Assembly: GCA_026392255.1 (NCBI GenBank)
Contig: JAPLCJ010000017.1
Span: forward strand, 169,873-233,872
Direction: 5' to 3'
Source: Solirubrobacterales bacterium
GTDB lineage: Bacteria; Actinomycetota; Thermoleophilia; Solirubrobacterales; Solirubrobacteraceae
Length of the DNA: 64,000 nucleotides
Part shown: in pieces, positions 8,336-16,966 of the stretch
Layout: each line of letters starts with the position of its first letter
Position numbering within the stretch: the first letter of the stretch is position 1
The notes under the pieces: model-generated
The model's input: only the letters and a program-made list of their open reading frames with translations
What the model was told of the DNA's origin: nothing
The model's database searches: none
Program-made: the position numbers and the translations under genes

Positions 8336-9262
8336 TCAGGCAGGTCGCCTGTGCGATGAGAACTGCTCTGCAAATACCGCAGCCTCGGCCATTGATGCGA
8401 ACTCCAACCGGACCCGGCAGCCCTTCCCTTTTGCCTTGACGCTGACCGCATCCCCGAAGGTTGCGGTCAGAGAATCAGCTACATCAGTCAGGGCAACCTC
8501 GTGGTCAGCATGGAGCTCCCTGGGAACCGATGGGGTTGATTCAGTGTTCCGCGCCCGCTCCTCAGTTGTGCGAACAGACCAACCCCGGCTGTAAGCCTCG
8601 GCAGCGAGATCGCGCCTCACGTCATGGCGCTTAACCATCAGGAGAGCGCGGCCGTGACCCTCGCTCAGACGCCCGTCCTCGAGCATTTCCAGAGCCGTGT
8701 CCGGGAGGTCAAGGAGTCGAATCAGGTTAGAGACGGCTGCGCGGCTACGGCCAACCCTGCGGCCGACCTCTTCCTTGGTGAGGCCGAGCTCGTCAACAAG
8801 CGCTGAGCAGGCGCGGGCCTCCTCGACAGGGTTCAGGTCCTCGCGAGCCATGTTTTCGATCAGTGCCACCTCGAGTGCGACAGCATCATCGTCCTCGCGG
8901 ATCACGGCAGGAATTTCAGTGAGGCCGGCAGCTGTAGCGGCACGCCATCTGCGCTCGCCTGCGATCAGCTCCCAACCTCCGCCTGATATCGGACGTACGA
9001 GGATTGGCTGAAGGACACCGCGCTCACCGATCGAACCCGCCAGAGCGACTAGGGCGTTCTCGTCGAACTGGCGGCGAGGTTGTCTAGGATTAGGCTTGAT
9101 TGAGGCGATTGGAATGGTGCGCAGGACCTCAGCGGAGCCGTCCTCACGGGGAACGACGGAGAGCAGTGCGCCAAGCCCCTTACCCAGACCACTTGGTCCT
9201 TTAGAGATGCCGGAGCCCAGGCCCTTGCCGAGCCCGGGGGTCTTCTTTGCTGGTTCGCTCAT
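8336..9262 (-). CDS. parB: chromosome-partitioning protein ParB
   Basis: A 308-residue ParB/Spo0J, the CTPase clamp that loads at parS and spreads on origin-proximal DNA. A basic, glycine-rich N-terminus (repeated GLGKGLG) is typical of the ParA-activating region. Then come the CTP-binding motifs IKPNPRQPRR (about 54), GVLQPILVRP (about 81), ELIAGERRWRAA (about 97) and ENMAREDLNPVEEA (about 140), followed by a helix-turn-helix (LTKEEVGRRVGRSRAAVSN) near residue 165 and a C-terminal dimerisation domain. It lies 33 bp downstream of parA in the usual parAB order, and a parS site lies 1.5 kb away over the rsmG start. Confidence 0.97.
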   Translation of the reverse strand: MSEPAKKTPGLGKGLGSGISKGPSGLGKGLGALLSVVPREDGSAEVLRTIPIASIKPNPRQPRRQFDENALVALAGSIGERGVLQPILVRPISGGGWELIAGERRWRAATAAGLTEIPAVIREDDDAVALEVALIENMAREDLNPVEEARACSALVDELGLTKEEVGRRVGRSRAAVSNLIRLLDLPDTALEMLEDGRLSEGHGRALLMVKRHDVRRDLAAEAYSRGWSVRTTEERARNTESTPSVPRELHADHEVALTDVADSLTATFGDAVSVKAKGKGCRVRLEFASMAEAAVFAEQFSSHRRPA

Positions 9263-9295
9263 TTCAGTGCTACCTCCGTTTTGTTGAAGTGGGTA

Positions 9296-10054
9296 CTAGA
9301 CCCGCGCCGCAACCTCGCGAGCCAGGGCAACGTATGCCTCTGCGCCAGCACAGTGCGGGTCGTGATGAATAACCGGAAGGCCGTGGCTAGGTGACTCGCC
9401 AATCCTTACGTTCCGGGGGATTACGGTGTCAAAGACAAGTCTTGGGAAGTGGGTACGGAGCTCGGTCTCCACATCGCGCGAGAGTCGCGTGCGGGGGTCA
9501 TGCATGGTCAGAACAAGCCCACAGACCGTGAGGGATGGGTTCAGTTCGCGCTGAACAAGCTCAAGTGTTTCGAGCAGGCCCGCAAGGCCTTCCAGTGCGT
9601 AGTACTCGGACTGAACGGGAACGATTACCTCATCCGCTGCAGCTAGAGCGTTAACTGTCAGTGGACCAAGTGATGGTGGGCAGTCGATGATGATGAACTC
9701 AAACTGGTCGCGGACGGATTCGAGAGCTGCCTTGAGGACATGTTGGTAGTCCTGATTCTGGGGGAGCTCAACACCGGCCCCAGCAAGACCTGGAGTCGAG
9801 GGGACGACAGAGAGGTTGTTGATTCGGCTAGCTCTGATAGCCGCCACCGTTGGTGACTCACCTGAGAGCACCTCGTAGATAGATGGGGTGAGGTCCTTTG
9901 GTAGGCCAACGCCAACTGTTGCGTTTGCCTGGGGGTCTAGGTCAACAAGAAGTGTTGAGTATCCGGCCTCGGCGACGCAAGCGGCGAGGTTGACGGCCGT
10001 GGTGGTCTTGCCGACACCACCCTTCTGATTCGCAACAGCAAAGATTCTTCCCAT
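9296..10054 (-). CDS. parA: chromosome-partitioning ATPase ParA (Soj)
   Basis: A 252-residue deviant-Walker P-loop ATPase. The signature KGGVGKTTTAVNLA lies at residues 11-24, Walker A' DLDPQANAT at about 39, and the IIIDCPPSLGPLTVNAL Walker B segment near 120. Length is that of chromosomal Soj-type ParA without the N-terminal helix-turn-helix of plasmid types. With ParB it segregates replicated origins; ATP-bound dimers coat the nucleoid non-specifically. It is first in the parAB pair and 59 bp downstream of rsmG, the canonical order near bacterial origins. Confidence 0.97.
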   Translation of the reverse strand: MGRIFAVANQKGGVGKTTTAVNLAACVAEAGYSTLLVDLDPQANATVGVGLPKDLTPSIYEVLSGESPTVAAIRASRINNLSVVPSTPGLAGAGVELPQNQDYQHVLKAALESVRDQFEFIIIDCPPSLGPLTVNALAAADEVIVPVQSEYYALEGLAGLLETLELVQRELNPSLTVCGLVLTMHDPRTRLSRDVETELRTHFPRLVFDTVIPRNVRIGESPSHGLPVIHHDPHCAGAEAYVALAREVAARV

Positions 10055-10113
10055 TGCCCAAAGGTAGCCCTAGGCTCGGTCGGAAAGCCCGATCTATCTA
10101 GCGTTCTTGGCCC

Positions 10114-10836
10114 TCAGGAGCCGAGTGGGCGCTTGACGGCAATGCCTGCGCGCCGAGGGAATCGGTCGGGGGTTGGGGCGATCTTCCTGCTCAAGACTAG
10201 TTTTCGCCTTCCGCCGCCACGCCAGGGCTCTACTTGGATCACCTCTGGCTCCGACATACCCGTAAGACCAGCCGCAACCGCTCCTTGCGCTTTCTCATCG
10301 CCTTCGAGCTTGCCTTTCCAAGCAACCATCAGTCCACCCTCTCTGAGCAGGGAGGCTGAGTACTCGACAATCACAGGCAAGCTTGCCATCGCCCTGGCCG
10401 TGACGACATCACATACCCCATGGCCAGAATCCCATTCCTCGGCTCGGCTCCAGACGGTCTCAACGTTGTTTAGACCCGCTTCCTCAGCAGCGTTGGAGAT
10501 GAACTCGCAACGGCGCTTCTGGGCATCAACGGCAATAACACGGGACTCCGGCAGAGCGGATGCCAGAACAAGCCCAGGGATACCGCACCCGGAACCTAGA
10601 TCCGCGATGGTCTTGGCCGTCTTGACGTCCTCTACGCCCAATGCCGTCAGCGAATCGGCGATGTGGACGTTGACGCCTTCGAGTGCATCAGTCACTGCTG
10701 TTGGGGCATGTTCTGCAGCAAGACTCAACAGAATTGCCCGGAAGTGGTCGAGATTCTCCTCTGAAAGGCCATATTCGGCCTGTAATTCAACTAAACGCTT
10801 GTTGACACGGGCGGGCAATGCGCCGGACCGTTCCAC
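10114..10836 (-). CDS. rsmG: 16S rRNA (guanine-N7) methyltransferase RsmG (GidB)
   Basis: A 240-residue SAM-dependent methyltransferase that modifies G527 of 16S rRNA; loss gives low-level streptomycin resistance in several bacteria. The SAM-binding loop IADLGSGCGIPGLVLA is at about residue 83, the acidic VIAVDAQKRRCEF segment at about 105, and the RAMASLPVIVEY motif at about 155. The start is GTG 10836, 10 nt after the jag stop, and this start codon lies inside the parS palindrome at 10829-10844. A long basic C-terminal tail follows the core fold. It forms part of the jag-rsmG-parA-parB leftward series. Confidence 0.95.
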   Translation of the reverse strand: MERSGALPARVNKRLVELQAEYGLSEENLDHFRAILLSLAAEHAPTAVTDALEGVNVHIADSLTALGVEDVKTAKTIADLGSGCGIPGLVLASALPESRVIAVDAQKRRCEFISNAAEEAGLNNVETVWSRAEEWDSGHGVCDVVTARAMASLPVIVEYSASLLREGGLMVAWKGKLEGDEKAQGAVAAGLTGMSEPEVIQVEPWRGGGRRKLVLSRKIAPTPDRFPRRAGIAVKRPLGS

Positions 10837-10844
10837 GTGAAACG
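10829..10844. promoter_or_regulatory. parS: parS centromere-like site
   Basis: The 16-mer CGTTCCACGTGAAACG matches the Bacillus parS consensus TGTTNCACGTGAAACA at every position except the two outer bases, with C at the degenerate fifth position. The inner 14-mer is an almost perfect palindrome. It overlaps the rsmG GTG start codon and lies close to parAB and about 2.4 kb from dnaA, the expected position for ParB loading. I found no second copy in the window by eye. Confidence 0.88.
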
Positions 10845-10845
10845 C

Positions 10846-11298
10846 TTAATCTTCGAGAGGCTCAACCACGAGGTAACGCTCTGGTTCACGCCCCTCGCTG
10901 GTTGTATCGACGTCCTCACGCTCACGGAGGTACTCATGGACCACACGGCGCTCCGACGCTGACATTGGCTCCAGTGAGACGCTTTGTCCTGCCTCGATCG
11001 CCTCATCGGCCGCATCGTCGGCGATTTCACGAAGTTCAATGGCCCTGCGCTCGCGCCATCCACCAGCGTCAACCTCAACGCGGCGCATGTCGGTTCGGTC
11101 CACCGAGGCCGCCCGGTAGGCGATGTGTTGGATTGCGTCGAGTGTGTTGCCATGCCGGCCGATGATCTGACCCATGTCGGGACCGTCGATGTCGACCTTG
11201 ATTACTTCCCCGTCATCAACAATCTTGAACTCAGCATCAGGGTCCAGGGCCTCAACTACCGACCCAACCACGGTGCGTACGCGCTCTTCAACACTCAT
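10846..11298 (-). CDS. jag: Jag / KhpB-type RNA-binding protein (KH + R3H)
   Basis: A 150-residue single-stranded-RNA-binding protein. The KH domain shows GQIIGRHGNTLDAIQHIAYR (about residues 43-62) with the GxxG loop, and the R3H domain shows SASERRVVHEYL near residue 115. The N-terminal Jag_N domain seen in Firmicutes KhpB is missing, which is normal for actinomycete homologues. The start overlaps the yidC stop by 4 nt, so it is translationally coupled to the membrane insertase, its conserved neighbour. Confidence 0.93.
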   Translation of the reverse strand: MSVEERVRTVVGSVVEALDPDAEFKIVDDGEVIKVDIDGPDMGQIIGRHGNTLDAIQHIAYRAASVDRTDMRRVEVDAGGWRERRAIELREIADDAADEAIEAGQSVSLEPMSASERRVVHEYLREREDVDTTSEGREPERYLVVEPLED

Positions 11299-12290
11299 CT
11301 CCGCCTCCCTGTCCGCTTCTTGTTATTGCGGGCTGGTGGAGGTCCACCCTTGCCCTTCGGCTTCTTTACTTCAGGCTCTGCCTCTGCCTTGCTGGATGCC
11401 CCGGCTTCCTTCACCTTGGCCATAAAGCCCTTCGTTTCCTTCTCTTCGGGCTCGGGGGCGACTGTTCCTCCCCCAGAGTCAGCTAGCGCCTTGGCTTGGG
11501 CGTCAGCGCCACCGGCCGAGAATCGCTTAACAACGTACTGCTGTCCCACAGTCCAGGTGTTGGTCGTGATCCAGTAGAGGATGAGGCCGGCGGGGAAGCT
11601 GAGGATGAAGAAGACGAAAACGAGGGGCATCGCCAGCATGATGTTGCGCTGGGTCTTGTCCATCGTTGTGGTCATCATCAAGCTTGAGCCCAGCTGTGAG
11701 GCGACGTAGAGCACGATCAGCGTGACTAGAACGGCGCCGCTGGCCTTCGATGTCAGGTCTGGGATGAAGAGGAACTGCTGTCCCGTGGGAAGTGGGCGCA
11801 CGTCTGAGCAGGTGATCTTCTCAACAGTCGTGTGATGCTGAGCTGCGTAAGCGGTGATGGTTGGGCAAATATCGGTCTTGAGCTGCTGCTGAAGAAGGTA
11901 GAACAGTGAGATGAACACAGGCATCTGCGCCAGCAGGGGAAGGCATGATGCGAGTGGGTTGATCTGGTTCTCACGGTAGAAGGCCATCAGCTCTTCGTTC
12001 AGCTTCGAGCGCTTCTCAGTCTTTACAGCGGCGCTGTCGCCAGGCTTCCCCTTGTACTTAGTCTGAATGGCCTTGATCTCAGGCTGGAACCGCTGCATAC
12101 GCTGCATGGATCGGATCTGCTTGATCGTGAGGGGAACCAACACAGCCCGGATTAGGAAGGTCATCAAGATGATTGACCAGCCCCATGACCCGATAACCGA
12201 GTGGATTACGACAAGGACTTCACCAAAGAAGTCGATTAGTGGCTGGAGGGCGTCACTGATTACGTTTGCGGTTATGAACAGGTTGTTCAC
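11295..12290 (-). CDS. yidC: membrane protein insertase YidC
   Basis: A 331-residue YidC/Oxa1-family insertase that helps membrane proteins fold with or without SecYEG. The first helix near residue 20 is followed by the amphipathic segment and GWSIILMTFLIRAVLVPLT with the conserved hydrophilic-groove Arg. A long cytoplasmic loop (about 60-100), three further helices and a strongly basic Lys/Arg tail (KKPKGKGG onward) that can bind the ribosome follow. There is no large periplasmic domain, as in Gram-positive types. The start is GTG 12290, overlapping the yidD stop by 4 nt. Confidence 0.95.
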   Translation of the reverse strand: MNNLFITANVISDALQPLIDFFGEVLVVIHSVIGSWGWSIILMTFLIRAVLVPLTIKQIRSMQRMQRFQPEIKAIQTKYKGKPGDSAAVKTEKRSKLNEELMAFYRENQINPLASCLPLLAQMPVFISLFYLLQQQLKTDICPTITAYAAQHHTTVEKITCSDVRPLPTGQQFLFIPDLTSKASGAVLVTLIVLYVASQLGSSLMMTTTMDKTQRNIMLAMPLVFVFFILSFPAGLILYWITTNTWTVGQQYVVKRFSAGGADAQAKALADSGGGTVAPEPEEKETKGFMAKVKEAGASSKAEAEPEVKKPKGKGGPPPARNNKKRTGRRR

Positions 12291-12595
12291 TGTGGGTTGA
12301 TCATTTCGTGTTGATTGTGGGCGCAGGTCTTCGAAGCGCGAAAGAGTCTTTGGTCAGCAACCTTGTCCACACCACCATGGCTGAACGGATTACACCGAAG
12401 GACCCTCCAAACCGTGAGGACCAGGCCACGGAGTATGCCCAACTCTTCGATTGCTTGAATTGAGTAACGCGAGCAGCTCGGCTCGTAGCGGCAACGTGGG
12501 GCAAGTGATGGTGAGATCCAATTCGACCAGAACCGGACAGGCAGAGTAACTAGGTGACGAGGAATCCTTGCTAGCCCTTGTGTTTTAGGCGTCAT
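12287..12595 (-). CDS. yidD: membrane protein insertion efficiency factor YidD
   Basis: A 102-residue YidD, a small membrane-associated protein always found between rnpA and yidC. The family motif is clear: SPSLAPRCRYEPSCSRYSIQAI (Cys-rich) followed by ILRGLVLTVWRVLRCNPFSHGG. ATG 12595 (MTPKTQGLARIPR) overlaps the last codons of rnpA by 11 nt and fits the usual N-terminus; the longer frame to 12634 would lie entirely inside rnpA. The tail after GGVDKV is about 25 residues longer than the core. Confidence 0.9.
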   Translation of the reverse strand: MTPKTQGLARIPRHLVTLPVRFWSNWISPSLAPRCRYEPSCSRYSIQAIEELGILRGLVLTVWRVLRCNPFSHGGVDKVADQRLFRASKTCAHNQHEMINPQ

Positions 12596-12983
12596 TTCCA
12601 CCCTCGTCGCTCTTATCTCTTTGGGGCAGCGCACCTGCCTGAGTCAGCAGTTCGTCCAACTCTTTGGCAACTCCCTCAAGCGCTTCGCGGTCGCAGAACT
12701 CCGAAGCTCCGGTTCTAGCAACGACAACAATGTCGGTTCCGGGCTTGATCTCATGCAGCTTCGCTGTGAACGCTTCCTTCAATAGGCGCTTGACCTTGTT
12801 TCGCTCAACCGCGCCGCCTACTTTACGGGAAACAGAGAGGCCGAGTCTTGCTACCTCTTCGTCCCCTCGCGGGAAGGCGTGCAACACGAACAGCTTGGTT
12901 GCGTGTGATCGACCACTTCTATACACACGGTCGAAGTCAGCACTGCGGGTAATCCTCCCGCGGCGACCGGAACTGCCAGCCAC
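12585..12983 (-). CDS. rnpA: ribonuclease P protein component
   Basis: A 132-residue basic protein that binds the RNase P RNA and helps process tRNA 5' leaders. The RNR signature region reads GGAVERNKVKRLLKEAF (about residue 55) and the N-terminus GRITRSADFDRVYRSGRS is typical. The start is GTG 12983, which shares one base with the rpmH stop, so the two are coupled. An acidic C-terminal tail of about 20 residues is extra. Confidence 0.95.
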   Translation of the reverse strand: MAGSSGRRGRITRSADFDRVYRSGRSHATKLFVLHAFPRGDEEVARLGLSVSRKVGGAVERNKVKRLLKEAFTAKLHEIKPGTDIVVVARTGASEFCDREALEGVAKELDELLTQAGALPQRDKSDEGGNDA

Positions 12984-13117
12984 TAGACGGTGAGGCGTCG
13001 GCGACCCTTGGCACGGCGGCGGGCAAGAACCCGGCGGCCAGCCTTCGACGACATCCGCTCTCGGAAGCCGTGCGTGCGTGCGCGTTTGCGCTTCTTGGGC
13101 TGGTAGGTGCGCTTCAT
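12983..13117 (-). CDS. rpmH: 50S ribosomal protein L34
   Basis: A 44-residue, highly basic L34 beginning [21 protein letters not shown]; length and sequence match the family closely. ATG 13117 is the start; the longer frame towards 13258 runs into the dnaA upstream region and has no family match. It heads the leftward rpmH-rnpA-yidD-yidC-jag-rsmG-parAB series and is divergent from dnaA. Confidence 0.97.
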   Translation of the reverse strand: MKRTYQPKKRKRARTHGFRERMSSKAGRRVLARRRAKGRRRLTV

Positions 13118-13251
13118 TGCCTCGGGAACCTTACCGTCCAGCAAGCCTTGATGTCGGCCGGGAACTGAAAAGGCCGAAAAATGCGGGAAGTCCTGCTTTA
13201 GAGCAATAGGTCCTCGTCTAGTGTCGCGTGACCTTGAGAAAAAGCGCCTGA
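13118..13251. promoter_or_regulatory. rpmH-dnaA divergent intergenic region
   Basis: This 134-bp spacer must carry the rpmH and dnaA promoters. For dnaA a possible pair is TTTAGA (13197-13202), 16 nt, TAGTGT (13219-13224), which would give a short leader before ATG 13252. I found no consensus DnaA box (TTATCCACA or TTGTCCACA) on either strand. An A-rich motif, AAAAGGCCGAAAAATGCGGGA, spans about 13168-13188 and resembles one upstream of gyrB. No strong Shine-Dalgarno precedes dnaA. Confidence 0.4.
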
Positions 13252-14631
13252 ATGCCAATCACTGACCTAGAGACCACTTGGAATCGCATCCGTTCTGATC
13301 TGCGCGACGCTGTCAGCGACTCAACGTTCCAGGTTTGGTTGGAGCCCCTCAGGCCAGCATTGATGGAAGACCACGTTTTAGTCGTAGAAGCCCCGGACTC
13401 CATCCGCCACTGGGTGGAGGGCCGTTTCACAGACCTCATCGCGCAGGCAGCCCAGCGAGTGACCGGTATCTCCACCACTGTTGAGTTGACCGAGCCAGGA
13501 AAAGTCACTGACATTCGCGAGGTCTCAGCCTCAAGTACGACTCGAGGGTTTGAAAGTGACTCTTTTGCAGGTCCTTCCCAAACCCTCGACTTAGACCCGA
13601 AGCTTACGTTCGACCAGTTTGTGATTGGCGAGAGCAATCGCCTCGCCCACGCGGCAGCATTGGCTGTGGCCGAGCAGCCGTCACAGGCCTACAACCCGCT
13701 GTTCATCTACGGCCCACCTGGTGTGGGCAAGACACACCTACTGCAGGCGATTGGAAATCTTGTCCGTGAAGCCCAACCTGATGCCCGTATTGAGTACACA
13801 ACAGCCGAGGACTTCACCAACGGTTTTGTCCACTCGATCCGTCAGGGCGACACTAGGGAGTTCAAGTCTAAGTTCAGGGACGTTGACCTCCTCCTACTTG
13901 ACGACGCCCAGTTCCTTGCCAGCAAGACCAAGACCGAGGAAGAGTTCTTCCATACCTTCAACAGTCTGATCAGTAGTGGTGCTCAGGTTGTAATCACCTG
14001 TGACAGAACTCCGGCTGACCTTGACTCCTTGGAAGCTCGGCTGCGAGAGCGTTTCGCTGCGGGACTAGTTGCAAACGTTGAGAGCCCGGAGATCCCAACT
14101 CGGCTTGCCATCCTCACGATGAGGGCACAGCGCGACCAACTTGGAGACATACCCCGCGAAACCTTGGAAGCCATTGCCTCAAGGATCAAGGGCAACGTCA
14201 GAAGCCTTGAGGGTGCCCTAATCCGTGTTGTTGCCTATGCCTCACTCACAGGTGTGAAGGTGACGCGTGAGCTGACAACTCAAGTTCTGGATCAGCTTTA
14301 CCCGGGAGCTACCAACGCTCCAGTCCGTAAGGGTGTCGGTGAGATCAAGACATTGGTAGCCAGCACGTACGGAGTGACAGAGGCTGACCTCGACTCCCGA
14401 TCCCGGGCGGCTGAATTTGTTTGGCCTCGCCAGATCGCGATGTACCTCTCACGCGAGGTTCTTGGTGAACCATTGCCTTCTATTGGTCGTCAGTTCGGTG
14501 GACGCAACCACTCAACAGTTCTGAACGCCTGCCGACGTGTTGCAGACCGGATCTCTGCATCACCTGAAGATGCTCTTGCTATCCGCTCTTTAGAGCGCCT
14601 TGTCTCCGGTGAAGCCGACCGGGAAGACTGA
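13252..14631 (+). CDS. dnaA: chromosomal replication initiator DnaA
   Basis: A 459-residue AAA+ initiator. Domain I ([24 protein letters not shown]) is at the N-terminus, a short linker follows, then Walker [17 protein letters not shown] (about 148) and Walker [12 protein letters not shown] (about 213). The C-terminal helix-turn-helix domain carries [22 protein letters not shown]. The base-reading loop is GGRNHSTV rather than the nearly universal GGRDHTTV: Asn419 and Ser421 stand where Asp and Thr contact DnaA-box bases in E. coli DnaA. It is first of the rightward dnaA-dnaN-recF-dciA-gyrB-gyrA series. Confidence 0.98.
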   Translation: MPITDLETTWNRIRSDLRDAVSDSTFQVWLEPLRPALMEDHVLVVEAPDSIRHWVEGRFTDLIAQAAQRVTGISTTVELTEPGKVTDIREVSASSTTRGFESDSFAGPSQTLDLDPKLTFDQFVIGESNRLAHAAALAVAEQPSQAYNPLFIYGPPGVGKTHLLQAIGNLVREAQPDARIEYTTAEDFTNGFVHSIRQGDTREFKSKFRDVDLLLLDDAQFLASKTKTEEEFFHTFNSLISSGAQVVITCDRTPADLDSLEARLRERFAAGLVANVESPEIPTRLAILTMRAQRDQLGDIPRETLEAIASRIKGNVRSLEGALIRVVAYASLTGVKVTRELTTQVLDQLYPGATNAPVRKGVGEIKTLVASTYGVTEADLDSRSRAAEFVWPRQIAMYLSREVLGEPLPSIGRQFGGRNHSTVLNACRRVADRISASPEDALAIRSLERLVSGEADRED

Positions 14632-14643
14632 AACGATCTTCCG

Positions 14644-14670
14644 TTATCAACGTAATCAACACAATCATCT
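14644..14670 (+). repeat. three tandem degenerate 9-mers in the dnaA-dnaN gap
   Basis: The 44-bp gap between dnaA and dnaN is largely filled by three adjacent 9-mers: TTATCAACG, TAATCAACA and CAATCATCT. The first two each differ from the DnaA box TTATCCACA at two positions, and both have A instead of C at position 6. They may be non-canonical DnaA boxes in the position where many bacteria keep oriC elements. The block is short for a full origin and could be chance. Confidence 0.4.
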
Positions 14671-14675
14671 GACCT

Positions 14676-15848
14676 ATGTCCTCTACATCTGAAAAGGGAA
14701 CAATTGGATTGAAGATTGAGCGGGATCTACTGCTCGAAGGTCTTCAGTCCGCTACCCGTATCGCATCGTCTAAGACGAGCATCACTGCTCTCAGTGGTGT
14801 GCAGCTTGCCGCGGGACCCGAGGGAATTGAGCTAAGGGCGACTGACCTGGAACTCTCTCTGAGGCTTCCTCTTGCTGGTGAAGTGACTTCGCCTGGCGAG
14901 GTAGTCCTCCCAGCCAGACTCTTCACGGATGTTGTCCGTGCACTTCCAGCTGGACAGGTGACACTCAAGGCCAGGGCGTCCCAGCAGGATGTAGAGATCA
15001 CATCCGGGTCTGCAACTTTCGACCTCAAAACACTGAGGGCAGAAGACTTCCCAACACTCCCTCAGTCGAGTGGAGATTCGGTCGTTGTTCTGCCAGCGGA
15101 AGTTCTAGACGCAACTATCCGTCGGGTTGAGCGGGCTGCCAGCACGGATCCCTCACGGCCAGTCCTGACCGGGGTTCTCGTACAGGCTGAAGCAGGCACC
15201 CTCCGAATGGTCGCAACTGACTCTTATCGGCTAAGCGTCAAGGAAACAAAGTTGGAGACACCGCTCACAAATGGCTTTGAAGCCAACGTTCCAGCAAGAG
15301 CTCTCCAGGAAGCTGTCCGTTTAGCTAAGGGGACTAAGGGCGACCCAGCTGCTGACGGCGAAGAGGCTCTAGCTAAGGGATCAGTCCGGATTGCAGTGCA
15401 GGAGAATCAGATTGTCTTCGACCTTGATGGCACCGTGCTCGCCTCGCGGCTAATCGACGGTCAATTCCCTAAGTACAAGGAGCTGATCCCGGACGAGTTT
15501 GATCATGAGTTGAAGTTCAATAGCGCTGAGCTGTCCGACGTGGTTCGTCGGATCAGCCTGCTCGCTCAGAGGACTAAGCCACTGACGCTCTCCTTTGAGA
15601 AGGGTTCACTCACAATCAGTGCTGAGACACCCGACATCGGTGAGGCAAGGGAATCAATTCCAATTAATTACGACGGTGAGCTACTCGAGATCGGCTTTAA
15701 CCCCGACTATCTCCGTGATGGAATTGAGAGCGCTGGCGATGAGGAGATTGTCCTTAAACTCCTAACAGCCAATCGCCCAGGACTGATCGAGTCGGGATCC
15801 GAAGGTGGGTTCCTCTATCTGATCATGCCGATTCGCCTCGGCAGCTGA
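14676..15848 (+). CDS. dnaN: DNA polymerase III beta sliding clamp
   Basis: A 390-residue beta clamp with three repeated domains. The N-terminal KIERDLLLEGLQSA, the central RPVLTGVLVQ (domain II) and the C-terminal YLIMPIRL ending are all family hallmarks. ATG 14676 adds about 12 residues (SSTSEKGTIGL) before the usual start; TTG 14709 is the shorter alternative. It is 44 bp after dnaA and 20 bp before recF, the classical order. Confidence 0.97.
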   Translation: MSSTSEKGTIGLKIERDLLLEGLQSATRIASSKTSITALSGVQLAAGPEGIELRATDLELSLRLPLAGEVTSPGEVVLPARLFTDVVRALPAGQVTLKARASQQDVEITSGSATFDLKTLRAEDFPTLPQSSGDSVVVLPAEVLDATIRRVERAASTDPSRPVLTGVLVQAEAGTLRMVATDSYRLSVKETKLETPLTNGFEANVPARALQEAVRLAKGTKGDPAADGEEALAKGSVRIAVQENQIVFDLDGTVLASRLIDGQFPKYKELIPDEFDHELKFNSAELSDVVRRISLLAQRTKPLTLSFEKGSLTISAETPDIGEARESIPINYDGELLEIGFNPDYLRDGIESAGDEEIVLKLLTANRPGLIESGSEGGFLYLIMPIRLGS

Positions 15849-15868
15849 TCAGGGATTAAGTCGACTGC

Positions 15869-16966
15869 ATGCAGGTCCTCGATCTGGATCTGCGGGACTT
15901 TCGTAGTCACCACAGGTTTAACCTCAAACCAGGGGCGAGCCTGACAGTCATTGCCGGCCCAAACGGCTCAGGGAAGACCAATATCCTTGAGGCACTTCAC
16001 TTCGGTCTGACGGGAACCTCCTGCAGAGCCGCAATGGACCGACAGACCATTGCCTGGAAGGAGTCGACGACCAGGGTTGAGGTTGGTTTCGAGAACAACT
16101 CGGTCGTCCACACAACCGCGGTGGCACTCCAACGGTCAGGGGAGAAGCTGACAACCCTCGACGGCGCAGCACCGGAGCGTTTCGAGGCAGGACTGGATCG
16201 CCCGGCAGTGCTGGTGTTCCTCCCAGATCGACTTAGTTTGATCACAGGTAGTCCCACAGAGCGTCGATCTCACTTTGACCAGCTAACTGGATCACTTGAC
16301 CACACATCTTCCGCCCTTAAGGCCTCGTATACAAGAGCCCTCACGCAACGAAACGCGTTGCTTGGCTCCGCTCAGAGGACTGGCTCCACTCCAGGTAGCT
16401 TGAGCGCCTGGAATGAACAGCTAATCGAGCTTGGTACAGCGCTAATCCAGTCTCGTGATGAGACCATCACGGCGTTGTCGGAACCGATGGCTAAGGCAGC
16501 CGCATCACTTGGTTTGACCGGCGAGCTTGTTCTTACACATAGGCCTGGTGGAGCTCGGGAGGCCGACGTTTTTCGCAGTGAACTGGAGGAACGGACCGAA
16601 CAGGACATCAACCGCGGTTTCACGGGGTACGGTCCACATCGAGCCGAGTTCATCTTTAAGCGGGAGGGTCACGACCTCAAATCAACTGGCTCACAAGGGG
16701 AGAAAAGGATGGCGTTGCTCTCATTGCTACTCGCCGAGCGAGAGTTAATTACTCAACGAACTGGAAGTACTCCACTGCTTCTACTGGACGATGTGATGAG
16801 TGAGCTTGACGCCGACCGGCGGCAGTTCCTAACGGACACTGTCTATGGGGTTGGACAGTGTGTGATCACAGCGACTGAGTTTGAGCACGTTCCAGCCCCA
16901 ACTGATGACGCGGTCGTACTGGTCGCCTTGGGGCATCCACACGAAGGTGGGTTGCGAGCAGCATGA
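15869..16966 (+). CDS. recF: recombination mediator RecF
   Basis: A 365-residue SMC-like ATPase that loads RecA at single-strand gaps. Walker A is AGPNGSGKTNILEALHFGLTG (about residues 28-47), and the ABC signature and Walker B appear late as STGSQGEKRMALLSLLLAE (about 270) and LLLLDDVMSELDADRR (about 305). Length is normal. Its stop overlaps the start of the next gene by 4 nt. Confidence 0.96.
   Translation: MQVLDLDLRDFRSHHRFNLKPGASLTVIAGPNGSGKTNILEALHFGLTGTSCRAAMDRQTIAWKESTTRVEVGFENNSVVHTTAVALQRSGEKLTTLDGAAPERFEAGLDRPAVLVFLPDRLSLITGSPTERRSHFDQLTGSLDHTSSALKASYTRALTQRNALLGSAQRTGSTPGSLSAWNEQLIELGTALIQSRDETITALSEPMAKAAASLGLTGELVLTHRPGGAREADVFRSELEERTEQDINRGFTGYGPHRAEFIFKREGHDLKSTGSQGEKRMALLSLLLAERELITQRTGSTPLLLLDDVMSELDADRRQFLTDTVYGVGQCVITATEFEHVPAPTDDAVVLVALGHPHEGGLRAA

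Noticed and set aside
13118..13251. oriC with consensus DnaA boxes between rpmH and dnaA
   Set aside because: I read both strands and found no TTATCCACA or TTGTCCACA-like 9-mer with fewer than two mismatches.
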